A stretch of 33,817 bases of DNA from Rhizobium alarense. Lineage in GTDB: Bacteria > Pseudomonadota > Alphaproteobacteria > Rhizobiales > Rhizobiaceae. A program made the translations under genes and the position numbers. The DNA lies in NCBI RefSeq assembly GCF_021555155.1, contig NZ_JAKGBU010000061.1, forward strand, positions 1 through 33,817, given 5' to 3'. Each line of letters opens with the position of its first letter. Position 1 is the stretch's first letter. Positions 25,126 through 33,055 of this stretch are shown here, piece by piece. The notes beneath the pieces are model-generated. The model did no database searches. It had not been told where the DNA came from and saw nothing but the letters and a program-made list of their open reading frames with translations.

Positions 25126-25943
25126 TGAGCGAACAGACCATCACCGCCGTCGCCCTCACCGACCTGCCGTCCCGGCAGAGCTTCCTTAAGCCACATCGGA
25201 TCGTCATGCTGGCGGTCGCGGCAATCCTCGTCTTCTGCGTCGTCTGGTTCATGCGGTGGGACTGGGTGCCGAAATATTCCGGACGCCTCGTCTCGGGCAT
25301 CGGCGTGACGCTGATGATGCTGTTCAGCACGGCCATCCTCGGCTTCCTGCTGGCGGTGCCGATCGGACTTGTGCAGGTGACCGGGCCGCGCCCGCTGAAA
25401 TGGCTCGCCAGCGTCTTCTGCACCGTTATCCGCGGCACGCCGCTGCTGCTCCAGCTCTGGCTGCTCTACTACGGCCTCGGCTCGCTGTTCCCGCAGTTCC
25501 CGGAAATCCGCAACTCCTTCCTCTGGCCCTATCTGCGCGAGGCCTGGCCTTACGGCGTCGCGGCGCTGACGATCTCGTTTGCGGCCTATGAGGGCGAGGT
25601 GATGCGCGGCGCCTTTGCCGGCGTCCCCCCGGGAGAACTTGAGGCCGCGCGCGCCTATGGCATGAGCCCTTTCACCGTCTTCCGCCGCATCTGGCTGCCG
25701 CGGGCCGTCCACCGGGCGCTGCCGACGCTGAACGGCGAGACCGTGCTTCAGCTGAAATCGACACCGCTGGTGGCAACGATCACCGTCATCGACGTCTACG
25801 CGGTCATCTCCAAGGTGCGCCAGGAAACCTACATCACCTATGAGCCGTTGCTCCTGCTCGCGCTCATCTATCTCTGCCTGACAGCGATCCTCGTGATCGC
25901 CTTCCGCTATCTCGAAAACAGGATCCCCACGCGCGGGGCCTGA
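25125..25943 (+). CDS. ABC transporter permease (HisM type)
   Basis: A 272-residue permease, with an N-terminal extension of about 60 residues relative to its partner. It contains the family segment VIRGTPLLLQLWLLYYGLGS and the EAA loop GVPPGELEAARAYGMSPFTV followed by RRIWLPRAVHRALP. The start overlaps the previous stop. The next gene, the M20 amidohydrolase, starts 15 bases downstream, so the transporter and this enzyme are one transcription unit. Confidence 0.94.
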   Translation: MSEQTITAVALTDLPSRQSFLKPHRIVMLAVAAILVFCVVWFMRWDWVPKYSGRLVSGIGVTLMMLFSTAILGFLLAVPIGLVQVTGPRPLKWLASVFCTVIRGTPLLLQLWLLYYGLGSLFPQFPEIRNSFLWPYLREAWPYGVAALTISFAAYEGEVMRGAFAGVPPGELEAARAYGMSPFTVFRRIWLPRAVHRALPTLNGETVLQLKSTPLVATITVIDVYAVISKVRQETYITYEPLLLLALIYLCLTAILVIAFRYLENRIPTRGA

Positions 25944-25958
25944 CAACCGGACATTGCC

Positions 25959-27128
25959 ATGACCATTCATACGACCCTCGCCAACGCCATGCCGGAGCTG
26001 GTGGCGATCCGCCGCGACTTGCACGCCCATCCGGAACTCGGGCTGGAAGAGGTCCGCACATCGGGCATCGTGGCGCGCGAACTCGCAAGCTGCGGTTATA
26101 CGGTCACGCGCGGGCTGGCGAAGACGGGCCTGGTCGCGACGCTCACGAACGGGACGAGCCGCCGCTCGGTCGGCATCCGCGCCGACATGGATGCGCTGCC
26201 GATCCTGGAGGAGACCGGGCTCCCCTATGCCAGCAGAACGCCCGGACTGATGCACGCCTGCGGCCATGACGGACACACGACCATGCTGCTCGGCGCGGCA
26301 AAGGTGATCGCCGAACGGCGGAATTTCGACGGCACGGTGCACCTCATCTTCCAGCCGGCCGAGGAGAATTTCGGCGGCGCGAAGATCATGATCGACGAGG
26401 GACTGTTCGAGCGCTTCCCCTGCGACGCGGTTTTCGCGCTCCACAACGAACCCACCCTGCCCTTCGGGCAGTTCGCCCTTCGCGAGGGACCGATCGGGGC
26501 GGCCGTCGACGAGGCACGCATCACCGTCAACGGTATCGGCGGCCACGGCGCCGAGCCGCAGGAGACCGCCGACCCGATCGTCGCCGGCGCTTCGATCGTC
26601 ATGGCGCTGCAGACGATCGTCTCGCGCAACATCCATCCGCTCGACCCGACCGTCGTCACCGTCGGCGCGTTCCACGCCGGTTCGGCGAGCAATGTCATTC
26701 CGTCGCGCGCCGAGATCGTCGTCGGCATCCGCTCCTTCGATCCGGCGGTGCGCGACGAACTGGAGCGCCGCATTCGCCTCGTCGCCGAACGGCAGGCCGA
26801 AAGCTACGGCATGAGCGCCACCGTGAACTATGAGCGCAGCTACGACGCGACCATCAACCACAAGGCCGAAACGGATCTGGTGCGCGATCTGGCGATCCGC
26901 TTCGCCGGCGCCGACAAGGTGGTCGACCTCGAGCGTCCGTTCATGGGCAGCGAAGACTTCGCCTATATGCTGAAAGAGCGGCCGGGCACCTATTTCTTCC
27001 TCGGAGCGAAGAGCTCGGAGAACGACAGGTCGCTTCACCATCCGGGCTACAATTTCAACGACGACCTGTTGCCGATCGGTGCGGCCTTCTGGACGGAACT
27101 TGCGGAAAGCTACCTGAAAGCGTCCTGA
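25959..27128 (+). CDS. M20 family metallo-amidohydrolase (hippurate-hydrolase-like)
   Basis: A 389-residue enzyme of the M20D/IAA-amino-acid hydrolase family that removes N-acyl groups from amino acids. It starts with RRDLHAHPELGLEE. Metal ligands are in RADMDALP and in HACGHDGH (C101, H103), with FQPAEE and its catalytic glutamate following. The dimerisation-domain segment GGHGAEPQ and the C-terminal GSEDFAYML are intact. It is the last gene of the importer operon. Deacylation of an imported N-acyl (possibly N-acylarginine) substrate is inference. Confidence 0.92.
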   Translation: MTIHTTLANAMPELVAIRRDLHAHPELGLEEVRTSGIVARELASCGYTVTRGLAKTGLVATLTNGTSRRSVGIRADMDALPILEETGLPYASRTPGLMHACGHDGHTTMLLGAAKVIAERRNFDGTVHLIFQPAEENFGGAKIMIDEGLFERFPCDAVFALHNEPTLPFGQFALREGPIGAAVDEARITVNGIGGHGAEPQETADPIVAGASIVMALQTIVSRNIHPLDPTVVTVGAFHAGSASNVIPSRAEIVVGIRSFDPAVRDELERRIRLVAERQAESYGMSATVNYERSYDATINHKAETDLVRDLAIRFAGADKVVDLERPFMGSEDFAYMLKERPGTYFFLGAKSSENDRSLHHPGYNFNDDLLPIGAAFWTELAESYLKAS

Positions 27129-27218
27129 TCGACCGAGGCCCCTTCCGGCCGCGTGCGGCAATGCTTCCGCGCCCGTCATCCTGTCATCGTTCCGGGCGAA
27201 AATGCCGCAAGCGCCGGA

Positions 27219-27235
27219 TTGTCGCGCTGCGACAA
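27219..27235. promoter_or_regulatory. Perfect palindrome upstream of cioAB
   Basis: TTGTCGC-GCT-GCGACAA is a perfect 7+7 inverted repeat about 130 bases before the cioA start and 20 bases before a possible promoter. GTCGC/GCGAC half-sites resemble those of RegA/PrrA/ActR-type redox regulators, which control terminal oxidases in alphaproteobacteria, but the resemblance is loose. A regulator is not encoded nearby. Confidence 0.45.
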
Positions 27236-27254
27236 CCTGCCGGTTGTTCGGTGA

Positions 27255-27284
27255 TTGACCTTGTCCGCTGCTGCACCACATTCT
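27255..27284 (+). promoter_or_regulatory. Possible sigma-70 promoter of cioAB
   Basis: TTGACC (27255-27260), 18 bases, CATTCT (27279-27284). The -35 element is good, the -10 element weak. The predicted leader is about 70 bases and includes a GGAAGAGGA ribosome site before cioA. Low confidence. Confidence 0.3.
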
Positions 27285-27362
27285 TACGGACGGCGGAGGT
27301 TTCACGCTGCACGTGTGGGCATCCGCGCGGCGCCGCGTCCGCGAAAAGGAAGAGGAAGACCG

Positions 27363-28781
27363 ATGTTCGATTCATTCGACGCCACCTTGCTTGCCCGCTT
27401 CCAGTTCGCTTTCACGGTGTCCTTCCACATCATTTTCCCGGCCTTCTCGATCGGGCTCGCGAGCTATCTCGCGGTTCTCGAAGGCCTGTGGCTGTGGACG
27501 AAGGACGAGGCGTATCTGGCGCTTTTCGATTTCTGGAAGACGATCTTCGCACTCGCCTTCGGCATGGGCGTGGTGTCGGGCATCGTCATGTCCTATCAGT
27601 TCGGCACCAACTGGGCCGTCTTCTCGGACAAGGCAGGTCCGGTTATCGGACCGCTGATGGGCTATGAGGTTCTCACCGCCTTCTTCCTCGAGGCGGGTTT
27701 CCTCGGCGTCATGCTCTTCGGCCTGAATCGCGTCGGACCGCGGCTGCATTTCCTCGCCACCTGCATGGTCGCCTTCGGTACGCTGATCTCGGCAACCTGG
27801 ATCCTCGCCGTGAACTCCTGGATGCAGACGCCGGCCGGATTCGGCCTGAACGAGCAGGGCCAGTATATACCGACCGACTGGTGGGCGGTGATCTTCAATC
27901 CATCCTTTCCCTACCGCCTCGTGCACATGGTGCTTGCCGCCTATCTGACGACCGCCTTCGTGGTCGGCGCTGTGGGCGCCTATCACCTGCAGCGCGGCGA
28001 CGCGCCGCGGCGGGCAACAAAAATGTTCTCGATGGCGATGTGGATGGCGGCGATCGTTGCGCCCGTCCAGATCTTCGCCGGCGACGCCCACGGCCTCAAC
28101 ACGCTGGAGCATCAGCCGGTCAAGGTCATGGCGATGGAGGGACACTATGACAGCCATCCGGACGGCGCGCCGCTCATCCTGTTCGGCATGCCGAATTCCG
28201 AGGCGAAGCGCGTCGACTACGCGATCGAAATCCCGAAACTGTCGAGCCTGATCCTGAAACACAGTCTCGACGCGCCGCTCGCCGGTCTGGACACGGTTCC
28301 CGACGAGCTGGAGCCGCCTGTTCCCATCGTCTTCTGGTCCTTCCGCATCATGGTCGGAATCGGCTTCGCGATGCTCGGCATGGGATTGTGGTCGCTCTGG
28401 TGTCGCTGGCGCGGTACGCTCGGCGAGAACCGCTGGCTGCACCGTGCTGCCATGCTGATGGGTCCCGCCGGGTTCGTCGCAGTCCTCGCGGGCTGGGTGA
28501 CGACCGAAGTCGGCCGCCAGCCCTATACGATCTACGGCCATCTCCTGACGTCGCAGTCGATCTCGCCGGTCGACGCGCCGGCCGTCGCGACCTCGCTCAT
28601 CGCCTTCATCATCGTCTATTTCCTCGTCTTCGGCGCCGGCACCTTCTACATCCTCCGGCTGATGCGGCGCCTGCCGCGCGATCCGATGCCGGACCTGCAG
28701 GGCGGTCCGCTCCGGTCCGCCGGCATTACGCCGGCCTCCGCCGTTGCCATCAAACCCGGGAGCGGCCACCATGGCGCTTGA
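27363..28781 (+). CDS. cioA: Cyanide-insensitive cytochrome bd-type quinol oxidase subunit I
   Basis: A 472-residue CydA-family protein that oxidises ubiquinol and reduces O2. It starts MFDSFDATLLARFQFAFTVS at the ATG after GGAAGAGGA; an upstream in-frame extension has no family similarity. H22 in SFHIIFPAFSIG is a haem ligand candidate, and GRQPYTIYGHLLTSQ is the GRQP segment. The quinol (Q) loop is short, which places it in the CIO (cyanide-insensitive, probably haem-b only) subgroup rather than classical cytochrome bd. cioB overlaps its end by 11 bases. Confidence 0.95.
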   Translation: MFDSFDATLLARFQFAFTVSFHIIFPAFSIGLASYLAVLEGLWLWTKDEAYLALFDFWKTIFALAFGMGVVSGIVMSYQFGTNWAVFSDKAGPVIGPLMGYEVLTAFFLEAGFLGVMLFGLNRVGPRLHFLATCMVAFGTLISATWILAVNSWMQTPAGFGLNEQGQYIPTDWWAVIFNPSFPYRLVHMVLAAYLTTAFVVGAVGAYHLQRGDAPRRATKMFSMAMWMAAIVAPVQIFAGDAHGLNTLEHQPVKVMAMEGHYDSHPDGAPLILFGMPNSEAKRVDYAIEIPKLSSLILKHSLDAPLAGLDTVPDELEPPVPIVFWSFRIMVGIGFAMLGMGLWSLWCRWRGTLGENRWLHRAAMLMGPAGFVAVLAGWVTTEVGRQPYTIYGHLLTSQSISPVDAPAVATSLIAFIIVYFLVFGAGTFYILRLMRRLPRDPMPDLQGGPLRSAGITPASAVAIKPGSGHHGA

Positions 28782-29775
28782 TCTTCCCTTCATCTGGGCG
28801 GCGCTGATCGCCTTCGCCGTTCTTGCCTATGTGGTGCTCGACGGCTTCGATCTCGGCGTTGGCATTCTCTTTCCGTTCTTCAAGGCGAAACACGACCGCG
28901 ACGTCATGATGAACTCGGTCGCGCCGGTCTGGGACGGCAACGAGACCTGGCTGGTGCTCGGCGGCGGCGGACTGCTCGCCGTCTTCCCGCTTGCCTATGC
29001 GACGATCCTGCCCGCCCTTTACATGCCGCTGACGGCCATGCTGCTCGGCCTGATCTTCCGCGGCGTCGCCTTCGAATACCGCTGGCGCACGAAACGCGGC
29101 GAATTTCTCTGGGACATCGCCTTTTCCGGCGGTTCGACCGTCGCGGCCTTCAGCCAGGGCGTGGCGCTCGGCGCATTGGTGCAGGGCATTCCGGTCGAAA
29201 ACCGCGCCTATACGGGCGGCTGGTGGGACTGGCTGACGCCGTTCTCCGTCGCGACAGGCGTTGCATTGCTCGTCGGCTACGCGCTGCTCGGCGCGACCTG
29301 GCTCGTGATGAAAACCACCGGCGACCTCGCGGAACGGGCTCGGTACTATGCGCTCAGGGCCGGCGTCGGCACGCTGGCGGCGATGGGGATCTTCAGCCTG
29401 TGGACGCCGTTCCTCAAGCCGCTCTATCTCGACCGCTGGTTCGGCTGGCCGACGATGATCTTCAGCATCGTCGTTCCGCTTCTCGTGCTCGGCTGTTCCT
29501 ACCTGCTGATCCAGGGATTGAAGACGCGACACGACACGCGGCCCTTTCTCGCCGCGCTCGGCCTGTTCGTGCTCGGTTTCATCGGCATCGGCATCAGCTT
29601 CTACCCCTATATCGTGCCGACCTCGGTGACGATCTGGGAGGCGGCCGGGCCGGACGAGAGCCTCGGCTTCCTGCTCGTCGGCGCCGTCGTGCTCGTGCCG
29701 ATCATCCTCGCGTACACCGGCTATGCCTATTGGGTGTTCCGCGGCAAGGTCGATCCGGGAGAGGGGTACCATTGA
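28771..29775 (+). CDS. cioB: Cyanide-insensitive quinol oxidase subunit II
   Basis: A 334-residue CydB-family membrane protein. The N-terminus reads MALDLPFIWAALIAF followed by YVVLDGFDLGVGILFPF, the typical CydB start, and then VWDGNETWLVLGGGGLLAVF. I chose the ATG at 28771, which overlaps cioA by 11 bases, over an upstream ATG at 28744. The stop overlaps the TTG of the DUF2474 gene. With cioA it forms the core oxidase, useful at low O2 or when haem-copper oxidases are inhibited. Confidence 0.95.
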   Translation: MALDLPFIWAALIAFAVLAYVVLDGFDLGVGILFPFFKAKHDRDVMMNSVAPVWDGNETWLVLGGGGLLAVFPLAYATILPALYMPLTAMLLGLIFRGVAFEYRWRTKRGEFLWDIAFSGGSTVAAFSQGVALGALVQGIPVENRAYTGGWWDWLTPFSVATGVALLVGYALLGATWLVMKTTGDLAERARYYALRAGVGTLAAMGIFSLWTPFLKPLYLDRWFGWPTMIFSIVVPLLVLGCSYLLIQGLKTRHDTRPFLAALGLFVLGFIGIGISFYPYIVPTSVTIWEAAGPDESLGFLLVGAVVLVPIILAYTGYAYWVFRGKVDPGEGYH

Positions 29776-29888
29776 CCGTGGAGCATGGCACGGGCCGCAA
29801 GCTGCTCTGGTTCGTCGGGCTGTGGGCGGCGGGCGTCGCGACGGTGACCGTCGTCGGCCTCGCCATCAAGCTCATGCTCGGCGGCTGA
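29772..29888 (+). CDS. DUF2474 small membrane protein, probable third subunit of the cio oxidase
   Basis: A 38-residue single-helix protein (MTVEHGTGRKLLWFVGLWAA onward, ending KLMLGG). It starts with TTG at 29772, overlapping the cioB stop as TTGA, after GAGGGG. DUF2474 proteins follow cioB in many proteobacteria and are comparable in place and shape to CydX of cytochrome bd. A GTG two codons inside is an alternative start. No ATG is available, so automatic pipelines may miss it. Confidence 0.85.
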   Translation: MTVEHGTGRKLLWFVGLWAAGVATVTVVGLAIKLMLGG

Positions 29889-29906
29889 ACCGCTGCATGC
29901 CGCACC

Positions 29907-29921
29907 TGACGTTACGTCAGC
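29907..29921. promoter_or_regulatory. Palindrome CTGACGTTACGTCAG
   Basis: A perfect 7+7 inverted repeat around a central T, 19 bases after the DUF2474 stop. There is no T-run, so it is not a terminator. Its form (ACGT-centred dyad) is like operators of MerR-type regulators, but no matching target or regulator gene is nearby. Confidence 0.45.
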
Positions 29922-29971
29922 ATCTTATCAAGCCTCACGCCAGCTTCGTATCCTAGCTTGACCTCGGCCGG

Positions 29972-30030
29972 CATGCAGGCCCCCGAAGCGAGACAGGACC
30001 GCACCCTCCTCGTTTCCCCGGGCCTGCATG
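29972..30030 (+). other. Long hairpin in the leader of the chorismate mutase gene
   Basis: The arms CATGCAGGCCC (29972-29982) and GGGCCTGCATG (30020-30030) pair perfectly over 11 bases. A second stem inside, GAAGCGAG (29985-29992) with CTCGTTTC (30009-30016), pairs over 8 bases with one G-U. The two stems are separated by a small 2x3 internal loop, and the apical loop has 16 bases. The structure ends 80 bases before the chorismate mutase ATG. It may be an RNA regulatory leader, a small RNA, or a terminator of the cio operon (a TTTT lies a few bases later). No known riboswitch was recognised. Confidence 0.55.
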
Positions 30031-30110
30031 TGGCTTTTGGCCTCGCACCGCCTCCACCGCTTTTCCCCTTCGCCGCCTTCTGCTATCCCGCACCGCAAAA
30101 GGAGAACGGG

Positions 30111-30413
30111 ATGACGATGCGCGCGGCCGACTGCACGACGATGGCGGAAATCCGGGAGAATATCGACAGGATCGACGAGGCCCTGATGGTGCTCCTCGCC
30201 GAACGCTGGACCTTCATCGGCCGCGCCACCGAGATCAAGTCCGGGCTCGGCCTTCCCGCCGACATTCCGGAGCGGGTCGCGGAGGTGCGGCGGAACGCTC
30301 GGCTGAACGCCGGGTCGCACGGACTGGACCCGGACTTCTACGAGGATATCTGGAGCCAACTCATCGACCACGCGATCGCGCATGAGAAACGCGCGCTGGG
30401 CGAGGCCGAATAA
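30111..30413 (+). CDS. AroQ-type chorismate mutase
   Basis: A 100-residue all-helical chorismate mutase converting chorismate to prephenate for phenylalanine and tyrosine synthesis. Active-site positions typical of AroQ are R15 in EIRENIDRID, R32 in LLAERWTFIG and K43 in ATEIKSG. The ATG at 30111 follows AAAGGAGAA; the longer frame upstream reads through the hairpin and is rejected. Isochorismate-pyruvate lyase (PchB type) is a related alternative, but no siderophore genes are nearby. It converges on galE, with five bases between stops. Confidence 0.88.
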   Translation: MTMRAADCTTMAEIRENIDRIDEALMVLLAERWTFIGRATEIKSGLGLPADIPERVAEVRRNARLNAGSHGLDPDFYEDIWSQLIDHAIAHEKRALGEAE

Positions 30414-30417
30414 GCCT

Positions 30418-31410
30418 TCAGATCTGGTTGCGCCGGGTCAGGTGGTTTTCCCAGTCGAGCGCGGTGCGCACGATGAAGGCGAGATCGTCGTGTGCCGGCG
30501 TCCAGCCGAGTTCCTTCATCGCGACCGCCGGATTGGCAACGATCGACACGGCGTCCCCGGGCCTGCGGCCGGCGATCCGCACCGGGAAGTCGACGCCCGA
30601 GACCTCTTTGACCCGGCTCAGCACTTCAAGCACCGAGAAGCCGCGTCCATAACCGCAATTGGCAACCAGCGAGCCGCCGCCGGCGCGCATGCGCTGCAGC
30701 GCCTTGAGATGGGCGTTGGCGAGGTCGGTGACGTGAATGTAGTCGCGCACGCAGGTGCCGTCCGGCGTCGGATAGTCGGTGCCGAAGACGTCCATGCCCT
30801 GGCGCTTGCCGAGCGCCGCCTCCGAGGCGACCTTGATCAGATGCGTCGCACCCCTTGTCGACTGGCCGGTGCGGCCGCGCGGGTCGGCGCCGGCGACGTT
30901 GAAGTAGCGCAGCGCCGTATAGGCGAAATCGTGCGCCGCCGCAGTGTCGCGCAACATGATTTCCGTCATCAGCTTGGAGGAGCCGTAGGGCGATTCCGGC
31001 CGGACCGCCGCCGATTCCAGCACCGGATCGGCCGTCTCCGGCGTACCGTAGACGGCGGCCGTCGAGGAGAAAACGAAATGCGGGATTTTTGCCTCGACCG
31101 CTGCCGCGACCAGCGCCCGCGACTTCACCGTATTGTTCTCGTAGTAGGACAGCGGATCGGCGACCGATTCGGGCACGATGATCGAGCCCGCAAAATGAAT
31201 GATCGAATCGATCGGGTTCTCGGCGAAGATGCGCGCCAGAAGATCGCGGTCGGCGATATCGCCCTCGTAGAAGCGCGCCTCCGGCGCGATCGCCCAGCGG
31301 AACCCCGTCGAGAGCCGGTCGATGACGACGACCTCCTCCCCCGCATCCACCAGCGCCCAGACCATGTGCGAACCGATATAACCGCCGCCGCCGGTGACGA
31401 GAACTGCCAT
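30418..31410 (-). CDS. galE: UDP-glucose 4-epimerase
   Basis: A 330-residue extended short-chain dehydrogenase. It has the NAD motif GGGGYIGSH at residues 7-15, the serine region FSSTAAVYG, and the catalytic pair Y142-x3-K146 in PYGSSK. The segments RYFNVAGADP and DGTCVRDYIHV are diagnostic for GalE. It supplies UDP-galactose for exopolysaccharide and lipopolysaccharide. The start at 31410 follows GGAGAG; a longer frame to 31440 was rejected because the family begins MxVLVTGG. Confidence 0.95.
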   Translation of the reverse strand: MAVLVTGGGGYIGSHMVWALVDAGEEVVVIDRLSTGFRWAIAPEARFYEGDIADRDLLARIFAENPIDSIIHFAGSIIVPESVADPLSYYENNTVKSRALVAAAVEAKIPHFVFSSTAAVYGTPETADPVLESAAVRPESPYGSSKLMTEIMLRDTAAAHDFAYTALRYFNVAGADPRGRTGQSTRGATHLIKVASEAALGKRQGMDVFGTDYPTPDGTCVRDYIHVTDLANAHLKALQRMRAGGGSLVANCGYGRGFSVLEVLSRVKEVSGVDFPVRIAGRRPGDAVSIVANPAVAMKELGWTPAHDDLAFIVRTALDWENHLTRRNQI

Positions 31411-31547
31411 GCCATCTCTCCGAATCGTCCAATTTCGCAAGCCATATCATCCTGCCGTGATTGAAGACACAACAGGTTGCGGGTCCGCCCTCGACTGCAA
31501 TGCCAATCGGGCCGTTCTGCGGCCACACCGCCATGGAAAGGAAGCCC

Positions 31548-31763
31548 GTGTCCGATCGTGTCGTCGTGCTGTCCGCCCTGGCCGGAGATCTACGGGCGCG
31601 ATCCCGAACGGCGGCACGGCGTCGATGCGGCGGTCGCGGAATACGAGCGGCTCGCGGCGGTCTATCCTGGCCTCGGCTGCGAGGCGGTCACGCTTCCCAA
31701 AGTCCCGGTCGGGGCCGCGCCGATTTCGTCCTCGCTTCGCAGCCTGGGATCAGCGCGCCGAGA
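31548..31763 (+). pseudogene. Internally deleted AAA-type ATPase gene (COG3911-like)
   Basis: A GTG at 31548 with a good AAAGGAAG ribosome site starts the reading MSDRVVVLS, the beginning of a family that normally continues G-C-S-G-G-G-K-S-T. Here the frame changes at 31572-31575 and the sequence jumps to the family's C-terminal part, PPWPEIYGRDPERRHG, AVAEYERLAAVYPGLG and TLPKVPVG. It then shifts frame again to RADFVLAS. About 100 residues including the P-loop are missing, so the gene is dead. The end abuts the convergent aminotransferase gene. Family recognition is from memory; the rest of the galE-aminotransferase gap (31411-31547) shows nothing. Confidence 0.7.
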
Positions 31764-32916
31764 TGTAGCCCGCAAGCCGCTCGGCCGCCGCCTCCACCTG
31801 CCTCGAATCCCGCAGGAAGCAGGCGCGCATGAAGCGTTCGCCGCCGGGTCCGAATGCGGTTCCCGGCGCCAGCCCGACGCCCGTGCGGTCGACGATGTCG
31901 AGCGCCGCAAGCCGGGAGTCGGTCACCCCGTCGATCTTCAGGAAGGCATAGAGCGCGCCGTCCGGCTTCAGCGTCTCCACCCGGTTCGTCGCAATCAGCC
32001 TGTCGCACAAAAGGTCGCGGTTGCGCGCCGCCTTCTCGACGTTCGACCGGACGAAGTCGTCCCCTTCGTCGAGCGCCGCGACGGCGCCCTTCTGCAGGAA
32101 CTGCGGCACGCCGGAGGTCGAATACTGGATCAGGTTCTCGATCACCTGCCCCATCTCCGGCGGCGCGACGATCCAGCCGACGCGCCAGCCGGTCATCGAC
32201 CAGTTCTTCGAGAAGGAGTTCACGAAGACGACCCGGTCGCCGTCCTCCATCACATCGAGGAAGGACGGCGCGCGGCCGCCGGCATAGTGATAGAGCGCAT
32301 AGATCTCGTCCGCCATGATCCAGAGCCCGTGACGGCGGGCGATGGCGAGAAGATCGGCGAGATCCTGCCGCGCCGCGGTCCACCCGGTCGGGTTGGATGG
32401 CGTATTGACGAAGAGCACGCGGGTCTTCGGCGTGATCGCCGCCTCGAGCCGCTCGAGGTCGAGCTGCCAGCGTCCCTCGGCAAATTCCAGCGGCACGGCG
32501 ATCGGGCGCGCGCCGGACAGGGCCGCGGCCGCGGAAAAATTCGGCCAGGCGGGCGTGAGGTAGACGACATCGTCGCCGGGCGAGGTCAGAGCCTCGATCG
32601 CGAGCTTGATCGCCTGCATGCCGGAGCCGACGACGTAGAAATGCTCGGCCGGCAGCGTCGTGCCGAAATGGCGGGTGTAGTAGCGGGCGAGCGCCGCCCG
32701 CAGCTCCGGAATGCCCCGCTGCCAGGTGTAGAAGGTCTCCCCGGCCGCAAGCGCCCGCGCCGCCGCCTCGGAAATGAAGGCGGGCGTCGGCAGGTCGCCC
32801 TCGCCGACCCAGAGCGGGATCAATCCGTCGCGGCCGCGCGCATAGTTGACGAGTTCGACGATGCCGCTTTCCGGCGCTTCGAGCGAACGGGGGCTGAGAC
32901 TTTCAAGAATGGTCAT
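31750..32916 (-). CDS. Class I PLP-dependent aminotransferase
   Basis: A 388-residue fold-type I aminotransferase of the AspC/AAT superfamily. The PLP lysine is K237 in NSFSKNWSMTGWRVGW; NTPSNPTGW near 171-179 and ADEIYALYHY near 202-211 are typical. It carries the N-terminal LWVGEGDLPTP substrate segment. No neighbouring pathway genes fix its substrate. It is distinct from the AruH-like enzyme in this window and is not near it. A terminator-like hairpin for the next gene lies just upstream. Confidence 0.9.
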   Translation of the reverse strand: MTILESLSPRSLEAPESGIVELVNYARGRDGLIPLWVGEGDLPTPAFISEAAARALAAGETFYTWQRGIPELRAALARYYTRHFGTTLPAEHFYVVGSGMQAIKLAIEALTSPGDDVVYLTPAWPNFSAAAALSGARPIAVPLEFAEGRWQLDLERLEAAITPKTRVLFVNTPSNPTGWTAARQDLADLLAIARRHGLWIMADEIYALYHYAGGRAPSFLDVMEDGDRVVFVNSFSKNWSMTGWRVGWIVAPPEMGQVIENLIQYSTSGVPQFLQKGAVAALDEGDDFVRSNVEKAARNRDLLCDRLIATNRVETLKPDGALYAFLKIDGVTDSRLAALDIVDRTGVGLAPGTAFGPGGERFMRACFLRDSRQVEAAAERLAGYISAR

Positions 32917-32934
32917 ACGGGATGGGGCTCCGGC

Positions 32935-32979
32935 AACAAAAACCGCCGCGACCGGTCGGCGCGGCGCGGCGCGGCGGTT
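32935..32979 (-). terminator. Rho-independent terminator of mscL
   Basis: On the minus strand AACCGCCGCG pairs with CGCGGCGGTT over ten bases, with a GC-rich loop of about 20 bases, followed by a T-rich run (TTTTTGTT). It lies 77 bases after the mscL stop and before the aminotransferase start, so the two minus-strand genes are separate units. Confidence 0.75.
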
Positions 32980-33055
32980 CTACCGGTTTTCGGAAGGGAC
33001 ATCACGCGAGTTTCGCTGACGGTCCCATCGATTCCACTGATGCATGCGCTCTGAA

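Noticed and set aside
23188-27305. Long minus-strand frames opposite the ABC importer and M20 genes
   Set aside because: Both are antisense shadows of well-recognised genes, with no domain signal of their own and charged low-complexity composition.
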